Assembly: GCF_024713975.1 (NCBI RefSeq)
Contig: NC_091096.1
Coordinates: forward strand, 17,394,458-17,458,457
Source: Paralichthys olivaceus
Taxonomy: Eukaryota; Chordata; Actinopteri; Pleuronectiformes; Paralichthyidae
Length of the DNA stretch: 64,000 nucleotides
Direction of reading: 5' to 3'
Shown here: piece by piece, positions 1 to 19,519 of the stretch
How positions within the stretch are numbered: the stretch's first letter is position 1
Layout: every line of letters begins with the position of its first letter
Translations under genes and position numbers: made by a program
The notes under the pieces: model-generated
Database searches by the model: none
Told to the model about the DNA's origin: nothing
Seen by the model: only the letters and a program-made list of their open reading frames with translations

Positions 1-738
1 AAGATTACAATGACAAGTCTGATACACGTTAGCCAAATAATGAGGGAAAATGCAGAGAAGAAGCAGACGTATTTATACTTTGAGCCGAAAGACAACAGCC
101 AGCAGAATTATGTGTGCATGAGCTCTACTGTACTCCCTCCTCTCTCTCTCTCCCTCGCTCTCTCTCCTCCTCCACTTTATTTTAGTGGCCTGTGAACAGC
201 CGGTGGGAAAAAAAAGACTATTTGTGCAGGGACAAAAAAAAAAAAAAACAACCAGGAAGGGAGAAGATTCAGAAAGCCTTTGTTTTCCCAGCAGCTCTCT
301 TTCATACAACCCAGGACACAGCCTGCAGCTTCACATGCTCACGTTTGAGAAGAAGAAAAGCAGACTGGAACTTTTCAACCAGCACTTAAGCCCAAACTTT
401 TCATGGATTCAACTCAGACTCACCCCCCTCACCCCCCCTCCCTTTTTTTTATTTTCAGATCCTCAAAGCCACTCTTCATCCAGCAGCTTCAAATGTTTTC
501 AAAACTGCACAATAAACTGTGTCATTCAGAGCAAAACAGACGCACATTGTGTTCTGGAGCCTTTTAAAAACTACATGCACTGCTGTCATCTCTCTCTGCA
601 AGATCCACACACACACACACACACACACAGAGAGGGAGAGAGAGAGAGAGAGCAAGAGTCGTGGCATGTTTCTACCTCCACGTAAATAAGGTAAAACAAA
701 TCCCACGGCGGGGGAAAAGAAAAAGAGGAAGCTCTCAC
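1..738 (-). other. Start of intron 1 of the tolloid-family gene
   Basis: No second exon is visible. The stretch holds poly-A and poly-T runs (about 234-248 and 445-452) and a compound microsatellite. Short open frames on both strands here have no coding character. Confidence 0.5.
606..653. repeat. Compound (CA)n(GA)n microsatellite
   Basis: About 12 CA units run directly into an imperfect GA tract, inside intron 1 of the tolloid-family gene. Confidence 0.9.
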
Positions 739-886
739 CAGCTTTACAGGGATCCTTGTAGTCGATCGGCTCTGATGTGGCAGCGGGCTCCACGTAGTAA
801 CCCGGATCAATCGCGTCCAAATCGATCGCCGATATCGCGCAGCAGAGACAGGAGAGCAGGAGCAAACATCTCGCCGCGAGATCCAT
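739..886 (-). CDS. Tolloid/BMP1-family metalloprotease, first coding exon (partial gene)
   Basis: The start codon lies at 886-884 and the exon ends at a GT donor (AC at 737-738 on the plus strand) after 49 codons plus one base. The peptide opens with a hydrophobic signal sequence (MDLAARCLLLLSCLCCAISA), followed by an acidic stretch and the motif SEPIDYKDPCKA. That motif is the hallmark of the start of the BMP1/tolloid/tolloid-like proteins, just before the propeptide continues in exon 2. Family members are secreted astacin metalloproteases with CUB and EGF domains that process procollagens and chordin. The remaining exons must lie left of position 1. I cannot say which paralogue (bmp1, tll1, tll2) this is from one exon. 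Confidence 0.85.
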
Positions 887-1240
887 GATTGTGGTGGGGG
901 AGACGGCGGAAAGCGAGGGATAAAGGTGAAGGAGGAGAGAGGGGCGAGAGAGAGAGAGAGACAGAGAGAGGGAAAGAGAGAGAGAAGAGAGAGAGAAAAA
1001 AATGGGAGGTTTTGGGGGGGAAATGAGATCCCTCCGGAGGGCGGGTTTTAATTTCAGCCTCTCTCCGGTGTCCTCTCGGCTCTTGGGGGAAGAGATTTCT
1101 CTCGTCCGGCTCCGGGCGGAGGAAGAAGTGCCGGAGAAACTTTGATGATATGGCAGCTCCGCAGGGGCGGTGATAGAAAGCCCCCCTCACTCACTGATGC
1201 CTGGGCACATGCTCGCTGCTCCCCAGGGGCCCCGACAGAG
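887..1240 (-). promoter_or_regulatory. 5' UTR and probable CpG-rich promoter of the tolloid-family gene
   Basis: The stretch upstream of the start codon is GC- and CpG-rich compared with the AT-rich flanks. It contains a long purine tract on the plus strand (about 940-1005, GA-rich), which is a pyrimidine tract in the transcript. No TATA box is evident. The position suggests 5' UTR plus a CpG-island promoter; the transcription start cannot be placed from sequence alone. Confidence 0.5.
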
Positions 1241-1649
1241 GTGAGGGGAGGGGGCTCCAGTTTGGTTCAACATAAAGCCTGTAATGTCTTTGTCTGAAAG
1301 GAAAATTGCAGTGTTAAAAGTCTAATTGAACCCACAGACCTTCATTCAAGATGAATTGATGAAAGTTAAAGATGTGTAGTTCATGTTGAGCCGGAGCCCA
1401 CAGATAGTTCAGCTGGCCCCAGGTCTTACGATTTGGCTGTCACATCAGTATGTAAAATTCAAAAGTTAGAATTTTACTTTATTTAAACGTAAGTATTTGA
1501 CATTAAAATATATTCCGCAGCTTTTTAGTATTTTTTACCTTTGACACAGAGACAGACTTTCAGAAAAGCACACTTATTTAAGGCTTGTAAAATTACTATC
1601 ACACACACACACACGTCCATCAAACTGGGCTTGATCTTTCTTAATATCG

Positions 1650-1835
1650 GAAACATGCAGATTTTTCAGGCTTTCACATTTGCACAATTATTCTCACACA
1701 TGCACACACACATCAAACAGACTGTGCTCCACCTTTCATGCAATCATGATTAAGATGAAGTGATTACAACGCCACCTACTGGACATACACGTTACACTAC
1801 ATGCAAAGTGTCAATTTACATGTAAATTGAAATAT
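1650..1835 (+). repeat. Diverged direct repeat, copy 1
   Basis: This stretch matches 2090-2250 in order and orientation. Shared landmarks are CAATTATTCTCACA, an AAGTGATTA block, an 'R-CGCC-CCTRYTGG-CAT' block, ACACTACATG, and a CATGTAAATTGAAA block followed by an A-rich end. The two copies are clearly diverged, so this is an old repeat rather than a recent duplication. Confidence 0.65.
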
Positions 1836-2089
1836 AAACTAACAAACAAGGTAGGTAAGTCAAATTGTACAAAAAGACAATACTTCAAGATTAATCGACC
1901 ACAGTAAAGGTATTATTTTTTGCTCATGTTTAGCTTGGGCCCAGAGTTAGTTAAGAATGAGCCCCTGGTGTTCAGTTTTGACATTGTTAATGAAAGTGTA
2001 AATTTAAAAAGTTTAAATTCAACTGAATCTACAAGATATTGTAGTGAGTCTTTACACTTTAAAGCTGTTTGCAAGAAAAACCTTTGTTA

Positions 2090-2250
2090 TTTGTTTTTTT
2101 TTTCAGGTTGCACACTTACACAATTATTCTCACATACATCACACAAATCAGTCTTTGCTTGACCTCTCACATAAATCACGAGCAAGTGATTATAGCGCCC
2201 CCTGTTGGCCATGTACGTGGCACTACATGATAGGCATGTAAATTGAAAAA
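2090..2250 (+). repeat. Diverged direct repeat, copy 2
   Basis: Partner of 1650-1835, with the same order of landmarks. The block 'gcgccccctgttggcca' resembles tails seen in many teleost interspersed repeats, so both copies may be insertions of one family. Confidence 0.65.
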
Positions 2251-4743
2251 TAAACAAGGTCAGAGGATGTCTCCAGTGTGTCATGATAGTCTGAGCTGGG
2301 ATTTTTTCTTATTTCTTTATTCTGTGGAATTCTTTTTTATTAATGAATCATTCTGTGACTGTGAAGCATCAGGAGTTTATGTGTCCGATATTTATTTATA
2401 AGATTAATAATATATAATGAATCATCTTCATCTGTCCTTTAATTCCTTCTTTTCATTTTGACTTTTAGGAAATAGGTAGTTCATATGTTTTTGAATATTT
2501 GTATGTACACAGATTTACATAAACATTTAAGTATATTAACTATTGGTGTTTTTTATCATCTGCAGGAATGGTTGAATATAAATATAATCAAAGCAGTTAA
2601 CTCTAGTTTAATGTACAAGGACTAACTTGCATATTTTCATTTAAAGTATATTATTGGCATCAACACTGCAGTGTATAGTATATTCCCTACAGATTAAAGT
2701 TTATGGTCGTAGTTTCAGCCCCCTCCCCCCCTATTAACGAATAGTATTTATAATTAGATGTAAAAATCTTGCAGCGGTGTCAGAGGCAAGAAAACAACCA
2801 AAACTGAAGGGCTGTGCAGACTGGATGAGGATCCCTCATTTGGATCACATAAATATCCAGTGGTGCTGATGATGGGATGCTGCAGCCGCTCTGTTGCTCT
2901 GTTTGACTAGCATCAATTATCCTGTCCCTGCCTATTACATACAAAGCCTGGCTTATATAAGAAGAGAGCTACACACTCCTCTCTTTATCTTATCTGACTG
3001 CTGCCTATGTGAGGAATTTAAGACAGGATGTGTGCCGAGATGAGTGGGCTGTATTTATGCTGCTGCTGTAAACACGGCAGTTTAACTACCATGCATGAGA
3101 GTAATCTCCTTCATTATATTTTGAAGAAGAGGAGTTTCTCAGCTTGCTCAAAGCTACAAGTTTGGAACACAGAACCAAATATTTAGATTGGCAACATAGA
3201 ACACAGTTGACTGTCTTCTGTTTCTACTGTGATAGTGTCAAACAAAAAGTCCATATAGAGTGATGTGATGACACAGCACAGATGGGCAATATTGCCTCAT
3301 ACAGTAGTTTAGATTATAGGACATGAGGTTATAGAGGAAAAGTATAAAACACACTTTACCATAAATACTGACACATGATCTGTTCATTATTGCAGCTTCT
3401 TGTGTGCATAGTACATAACATTCAAAGTGAGTATTGCACAGTCAACGCCATAAACTGCAGCTTCTGCAACCACACGATTATAATCAATGCTCACATTTTA
3501 TTAGCTTTAAAAATTAGTTCTCACTCCACTGCACTTTCGACATATCATACTGTTGAGCTTGTTGTCATGGTGAAATTACTATGAAGAGTTACTATAACGA
3601 TGATGATATAATTAGTGTGATAGATAATATAAAAGCTATGACTAACATTCATATGTAGTCATCCCACAAATATCGGGAGATTTGTAAACATGAAGTTGTG
3701 ACACCAAAGGTGACGTTCCTGTTAATCGCGCTGATACATAAGATATATTATAATATATGACATTAGATATGAGATGATGACAAAGGGAATTAAACAAATA
3801 TAGAGCCTACTCAGGAAAAGCTTGTGTTATCGTCTGAACTAAGAAGTTCTGTGTCTGTCCTTTTACAGTGTTACCATCAGTCCAGCGAGGTTGCAGTTTA
3901 TCCTCACATGATATAATTTCCTCCCTGGAGGATAACATATCATCATGCTGTGTATGTAACCGCCAGAATTGCTCATTAAAATTAAAGGTGAAAGAGGAGA
4001 CAGCACACTCTAGCATTAAATCCACCACTGCAGTGTTAGCAGAGTCTGTGCTGCTCATCCCTGCACATGGAAGCAACTCAGCCACAACTGACTGTGACTG
4101 CGTGGCCTTTTCCAAGCGTCTCGACGGTGGAGCCCTCTGGAGGGTGTGGGGCAGGTGCTCCGCATGTTGTGGGGGTGGTGTATACATCATTACAGGGAGG
4201 GTGCAGTCTCATCAGCAGGCCGCCGCTCCCAGAGGTCTCTGGTACAGCACCAGGTCACATCAGGTGCATCACCACTTGGAAACCGCAAGCCCAGATTTTC
4301 ACTGCTGTAAAAGGGCAAATATAATAATTAATCCACTTATATCAAAGCCTTGAGGACAAAGAACTGCTTGACATTCACAGTATATCTTAAGCTCTAGTAC
4401 TTGACAGATTTAGGTTTTGCAGTGTATTCAGTAATAGAATGATGATATTATTAGCCACAATCAGATGAACATTTTTAAAAGAGCAGCTTCTTTTTGTACA
4501 AAGCCTCTTTTTTAGACAGAATATGAAAACAGTTCATTGATGAAGTCACTTTAACTCTGCAGACAAGGAGGGTTTATTGCAATGTTCAATTATCTGATTT
4601 CAAAATGTAAAAAAAATAGTATTCTGTATCAATATAGAAGTGGGTACCCAGGAGAACAGCTGCTTCACGAAAAATCTCTTTAAAGCTATAATGCAAATGA
4701 AAACCTCTACAGTGTCATTTTTAACTGTATAACTGTATAACTG

Positions 4744-4770
4744 TATATATATATATATATATATATATAT
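4744..4770. repeat. (TA)n microsatellite
   Basis: A pure TA run of about 13 units in the intergenic region. Confidence 0.9.
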
Positions 4771-5287
4771 GCTCTAAGAAACCTTCTTAATTATTCATTA
4801 TTCAATACATCATGAGCTGTCATGTAGAGATAATGGTAAGTAAACGAATAAAAAGTCACATGTGGCATTTAAATGAGACACACCTTGGGCTCCTGGGGAG
4901 GAGCCGGGGTCACAGCCTCACCACCTTGGCTGAGAGATCCCGTTCTACTTGGTTGCGCTCCTCGAAGCGTCACCGTTATAGAAGTGGGGACTTTCTGCCC
5001 TACTGACAACACACAGACAAAACGGCTCAGCACTAACGACTTCACATGCTAATCACCAAAATACACCAAGATGGACTTCAGCATTTTACTTAACCACAAA
5101 TGTAGTCCGACATGGATGGTAGTGACAACGATGATCTCTTCTGTTTTGTGGTAGATTGGCAAATAAAAACAATAGCAGCATGATGAGAAGTAAATGTTGA
5201 ATGTTTAGTTGCGTGACAAATACAACTGAATCACACTGGGGGAAAAAAGCACACAAACATAATGAAAACATGAGTTTGATTCCAGTC

Positions 5288-5838
5288 TTTATTGTGACAA
5301 TAACAGATCTTGGGTCATGCCATATACTGTTATTGCTTTTCAACAGTTCTCTGTCAGAGGTCATATTTATGGATATTATAAGCAGGTGATTCAATGAAAG
5401 GGTTTTTTTTAAATGTTACAACATGAAGAGGCAAACTAAATAAACACAAACATGAAATGGCGAACCAACAAAAGCAGTTTGGTCAACATTACCAACAATG
5501 ATTTTAAATTATTCACAATTCTTCTGTATTGTCTCATACATTATATTTTACATTTACATCAGTTTCTATATGTGTCAAACATAAGCTGGAAAATCTGACC
5601 TTACATTGACCATAACGTTCTAAACTCAACACGTTGCATGTTGCTGGTCTGTTTTCAGCTGCTGTATGGCTGTTCATCTGACTCAGCTAACAGCAGCTCT
5701 TAAAGGAACACTATCTTCACACACAGGTCGACAGAACCGTCCTCTTTTTTTTTTTTTTTTAACCACCACATTTCTCCCTGACCTACAGACGTCCTGAACT
5801 AGTGTTTCCAAAACAAAGGATGAATGAACCCTGGGCAT
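5288..5838 (-). other. kansl3: Likely 3' UTR of kansl3
   Basis: The kansl3 stop codon is at 5841-5839. The first good AATAAA on the minus strand lies at 5293-5288 (TTTATT on the plus strand), giving a 3' UTR of roughly 550 bases. The stretch has a poly-T run on the plus strand (about 5745-5760). The polyadenylation site is inferred from the hexamer alone. Confidence 0.45.
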
Positions 5839-15078
<9,240 letters not shown>

Positions 15079-16450
15079 CCTCTTCCTGGGCCCCAAAGGG
15101 CCATGAGCAGGGTTCAACAACTTGTGTGGATTCAGACCAAACTGGAGGGTAAGAGGGAGTTTATTTCTGTTATTTCAGATCGGCTGAGAAAACAGCAAAT
15201 TCCTTTCTTTGCCTTTCACCACAGAACACGAAGATCATATTACTATAGTTGCTACACAGTCTGTTGAGCTGCACCTGATGATTATTTTCCTTGAGAATTG
15301 ATCAGACAAATATTTTCTCAAAGCAATGGTAACAGTTAGCACCCATTTAAACCTAATTTTGAAATTGGCTGATTTGTCTTTATGCAAGTCCAATACTCAA
15401 AGATAATTTGTGATAGAAAATTATATGATAACAAAGCAAATTCTCACATTAGAGAAGCTAAAACCAGAAAATGATTGGTGTTATTCCTTTAATAGAGGCT
15501 AAATCAATCAATCAATTACAATTAATTGTTGCAGCTCTAAAACATTTGTTTTATCTTCAGGCTCTGAAAAGAGTTTAGTCAAGTTTAATAAAACGAAGGT
15601 CCTCTCAGATTGGGATTAATGATAACTTCTCGTATTTTTTATGTATTTTAAGTATTTTGAGAGTCCCCTTAATTTATATTGGTACCATAATTAACCACAG
15701 AAGCACTCCTTTAATATTATGGCTGGATGTTGAAGAAAATCCAAAATTAATCAGCAACATTTGCGAATCAATAAAGTAATTTCAAAAGCTAATGTGTCAC
15801 AATATTCTGGATGTAACCTCTTACCCTGAATATATGATAGTTTAGGCAAACTAACAATTACAGACAATGACACGAGCCAACACTTGATCAAAACAACACA
15901 TATGTTAACATGGAGTCTGGAAGAGTCATGGACATTGTTCGCTGTTTTCTGAAGCTGAAACAGTGATCGATCTTTACGTATTTATAAACGGTAGATTGAT
16001 GGATAAGGAAAACAACCAGACTGATGTTTAAACACATGTTATGCTGAGGTTCGTCTGACAGCAGGGGAGTTCACCACGACACAACAATGTGTTGAATCCA
16101 CAGTGAGCACCAGCCTTTACTGCCATGTTCTGAATATAATGGTAAAAGTTGTATAATCGAACTATTACGTGTAAACGATTGTGACAAATATGACATATTC
16201 AGAGTTATCAATAGTTTAGCATCCATCTTTAATGTAGAGCCTTTGTACTGCGACTGTGGGCTGGCCTACCAATGCTAGCGTTAGCGTAGCATGCTAAGAG
16301 CTAACCGATTGGCGCTATCTTTGTGTCGTGCTGCTCACCTTTTCTTTCTTCTTCTTGGTGGAGGCGGTCTGAATTCTTCTCGTGAGAAAATGGAGACGGA
16401 TGATGAAGGTGTTTCTCACTAAATCTTATTTAACGCGCTAACATTCACTG
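15079..16450 (-). promoter_or_regulatory. kansl3: kansl3 5' UTR, intron 1 and probable promoter
   Basis: The first coding exon extends upstream to an acceptor at 15142/15141 (CCCTCCAG). A good donor (AAAAG|GTGAGC) sits at 16339/16338, so a non-coding first exon probably spans about 16339-16450 and is joined across a 1.2-kb intron. The sequence around 16240-16450 is richer in CpG than its flanks, as expected for a housekeeping promoter. The start site and exact exon edge are inferred. Confidence 0.5.
15266..15539. mobile_element. Degenerate MITE with GAGCTGCA...TGCAGCTC ends
   Basis: The left end starts GAGCTGCACCTGATGATTA and the right end is AATTAATTGTTGCAGCTC, its imperfect inverse. The interior is AT-rich with 'aaaaccagaaaatgat', as in a very common teleost repeat. 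It lies inside kansl3 intron 1 and has no ORF. Confidence 0.6.
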
Positions 16451-17417
16451 TGCGCACTTCCTTTTGTTACACGAGTTGTTGCCAGGTTGCGCTCCACATC
16501 CTGCTCTCTCTGCCCGCTGAAGACAAACAGCACCGTGAGAGCAGCGTTTCAACCGAACTGGCAACCAAGTCTGTGGCGCGTCAGTCTAACACCAAAACAT
16601 GGACTGGATCTACGTCCATAATGGATCTGGATCGTTTGGATCGCTTCAACAGTAAACGTATTGCTATTTGACTATAACACTTCAATGTTTATTCATTGGA
16701 ATTGTTTGTACATTTATATGTTTTATATTTTTTGTGTTGTGAAACATTATACCAATAACATTATTATTTCAATGTATTATTATTATTTCAACTATTATTA
16801 TTATTGCATCAGAAATGGAAAGAAAATATTGAGATATTTATTGTTTGTGTTTTATGTGCCAAATGAAAATGATAAAATGCATGTTTCAAAATACTGTTCA
16901 GTAAAGCAAATATCAATTTTACCTCGACCACCGTCACCATGGAAATCACCAAGAAGGCCCAGCAACATCTTTATGGCCATTTCCCAAGGCACCTTTGAAA
17001 ATTATCCTCATGTATATAGTATATGTGCATGACTCAGAGGAACTATATTTTGTCAAACTTTAAAAATAAGTTAGCGTTTTTCCTCACTGAGTCGAGGGTT
17101 ATGTACAGATTGTTAAGCCCGATGAGGCAAACTGTGATTTGTGAATATAGGCTGTACAAATACAATTTGATTGGATTTTTACATATTTGAAGACTTGCCT
17201 TGTTCTGCACTTTATATTATAAAAACAGTTTTTTCTGTTAGACAGGTACAAGAGGCGATGACCTATTCTAGGAAATCACTGCTCCTCCCCTTATTTTATT
17301 TAATTCCAAAGGTCCTTATTGAGACACTGTTTAAAAGAGCAAGTCCTTCATTAGAAATACACAACATTCCTTTTCCGCCTCTCATCTGACAGCATAGTCT
17401 CAAGTCTGACAGCTACC

Positions 17418-18190
17418 ATGGTAAATTTTAATACTTCTAATTTTCTCTTTTGTGACAAAAATATTGACTGGAGAAATTTGTATTATAGTTGTATTATACC
17501 GGTGAACAAATAATTTGTTTCGACATTGTTTAAAAATCTACATGTAGCAACCAAATTGCCAACCCTATGCTCTTATAGACACACGGTTTCTGTTTGCTTG
17601 GCTTAAATGTTAAAACTGTTGGATTTGTTTCTGTTTGTCTATAAAGAAATATTTGTTCCTGGCTGTGCTGCTATGTTGCCTCCTGCCACTGTCAAATGCT
17701 CAGTGCTTCCAGATCCTCACCAAACCAGGTAAAAGAGAAACAAAACACACACTCACACAGACACACAGTCTATATTTGTGGTATATACATTTCTTCATTA
17801 GAGCAATATATAACATATTCACAAATGAACCAACAATTTGACTGGGATGAAAAATGATTACAGGCATGACACATTGTCAGGATCATGACGATGGAACCTG
17901 GCATGAAGTAGGATCTTCATGGAGGAATAGCAGATGCTATGACTGTAGTTGTGAGGGATGCTGCGCTGCGTAAGTAACATTACAGTGTTTAAATGGAAAA
18001 ATAACAAATTTAACTGTATATTTACATGTTCACTGTCTTCTGTTAATTGTGTGATTGCAGGTTTTCAACCCCTAAACGTATCCCGGCTGAATGTGTGTCA
18101 GTGTTCGACTCAAATGAATGTGTGTACAGAGTGTTCAAGAAGGATGACCCGACAGAACTGTGTCCAATTTTTGCTGCAGTTGGCAAGTGA
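17418..18190 (+). CDS. Beta-microseminoprotein-like small secreted protein (complete, 4 exons, 106 aa)
   Basis: Exons: 17418-17420 (only the ATG, followed directly by a GTAAAT donor), 17647-17728, 17864-17969, 18061-18190. All splice sites are canonical and the phases join. The product has a signal peptide (MKYLFLAVLLCCLLPLSNA) and a mature chain of about 87 residues with ten cysteines. Their spacing includes a CYDCSCEGCC core, typical of the microseminoprotein/PSP94 fold. Members are small disulfide-rich secreted proteins; in fish their function is poorly defined. An AATAAA at 18305-18310 follows the stop by about 115 bases. It lies head-to-head with kansl3, about 1 kb apart. It could equally be called msmb-like or msmp-like; length and cysteine pattern favour MSMB. 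Confidence 0.88.
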
Positions 18191-18304
18191 TGCAGTCATT
18201 GGTCCAGGTGGCATCAAGGGCTGAAGTATTGTATTCCTGTTGTTGGGTTGAGGGGTGTTTTGTTGGTTGGAACAGACAACTAAGCAGGAAGCACGGCTGA
18301 AATG

Positions 18305-18310
18305 AATAAA
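18305..18310 (+). terminator. Polyadenylation signal of the microseminoprotein-like gene
   Basis: AATAAA followed by an AT-rich stretch, about 115 bases after the stop codon. Confidence 0.6.
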
Positions 18311-18440
18311 AATGGCTCTTCAAATAAAATTTCAAATGAATAAATAAACAAATAAACAATTAATTCCTGACTTACTTCCTTTTGATCAACATTGTATGAC
18401 AGCAAAGAGAATTTGTAACAACAGAGAAAAACAAACCATG

Positions 18441-18620
18441 TTAAAGGGGCACTCCACCAGTTTTACACATGAAAATCAGTCACTCATTACAAAGAGTAAA
18501 CCTGGCTGTGTTACCAGTTCTACACTGTTGCTCAGGAAGGAGGTCTCCAATCTAACCCTGAGTTTCAGCTTGGGTTTGAGATCTATTAGTAAAACAGAAA
18601 GGCTGCATTCTTAGTTTAGA
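18441..18620. repeat. Partial interspersed repeat beginning AAAGGGGCACTCCACC
   Basis: The end motif 'ttaaaggggcactccaccag' followed by 'ttttacacatgaaaatcag' resembles the terminal sequence of a common teleost non-autonomous element. I do not find a clear inverse end, so the copy looks truncated. Confidence 0.4.
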
Positions 18621-19062
18621 AATTAGCATGTATCATTTTTTACCATCTTATAGCATGTTTGCATGATGCCATTTGCAAATCAGCAGTAAACGCAAACCTC
18701 ATCTGAGGATGGTGGGTATGTGGAGAACATATGGATTCATTACTCATGCAGGTCATTGAATGAGTTGTTAGGGTCCCCTGAATCAAGGTGTGAATGGCTG
18801 TTGAAGCATGTAAATCTACTGCACTATAATGCAATCCCTAAATATTACAAAATACAGAAAAACAACATTTTTTTTACCCCGCCCCCCCACCCCCAAAAAA
18901 AACTGAAGCTTCAAAATAAGTATTTACTACTTTCACAGTTATTCTGAGTCATAGAGTCTGTATGTTCTTGTACAAAACCAGTCACCAGCCATGTATTACC
19001 ACTAGGAGGCAGCACAAGCCAGTGGATTGTGGTGTTTCTACTGTATTGTCTTCATTAACCTA

Positions 19063-19064
<2 letters not shown>

Positions 19065-19150
<86 letters not shown>
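19065..19150. repeat. Compound (GT)n(GA)n microsatellite
   Basis: A near-pure GT run (19065-19100, one CG interruption) continues into a pure GA run (19101-19150). It lies about 370 bases upstream of the antxr1 start codon, in its presumed 5' UTR or promoter. Confidence 0.9.
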
Positions 19151-19153
<3 letters not shown>

Positions 19154-19519
19154 TTGAGTACAAGGAGACTTGTGAGAAGACATTTAGAGTTGTTAGACAT
19201 CCGGGATCTCTGTTGCATGTCTCTGTCATTAACAAAAGCAGCAGGAGTTGGTGGAGGTTGTGGAGCTTTGTCATCTTGTGCATGCTGAGCAGGACCCAGT
19301 GATGAGAGAGCCTCAACAACAACAGTGAGACCCTCAACACTCATGCTTCCTCTCTCTCCTCCACGTCTACCTGTGAGTTACTGCTCTCTTCTGGATTACT
19401 GCTTTTCCTTTTCCATGCTGAAGGCGCCGGTGGAGGATTGAACCTGCAAGGATCAACTTCTCCAACCAACTTTTTATTTTATTTTAATTTAAGCTGGTTT
19501 AATTCATCACCTCATCTGT

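Larger units (their letters stand above)
1241..5287. other. Intergenic region between the tolloid-family promoter and the kansl3 3' end
   Basis: The two flanking genes lie on the same strand, so this is the region downstream of kansl3 and upstream of the tolloid promoter. It is AT-rich and I see no convincing exon on either strand. Contents: a diverged direct duplication (about 1650-1835 and 2090-2250), a (TA)n tract at 4744-4770, and scattered short ORFs without coding character (the longest is 3868-4353, plus). Confidence 0.6.

Noticed and set aside
3868-4353. 161-aa plus-strand ORF in the intergenic region
   Set aside because: No family resemblance, poor codon character, and overlapping open frames on the other strand. 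Chance ORF most likely.
4880-5010. GC-richer patch resembling a small RNA gene or exon
   Set aside because: No tRNA box A/B pair, no stable cloverleaf by eye, no splice sites in phase.
19038-19344. Minus-strand ORFs of Ser-Leu and Thr-His repeats upstream of antxr1
   Set aside because: They are translations of the GT/GA microsatellite.
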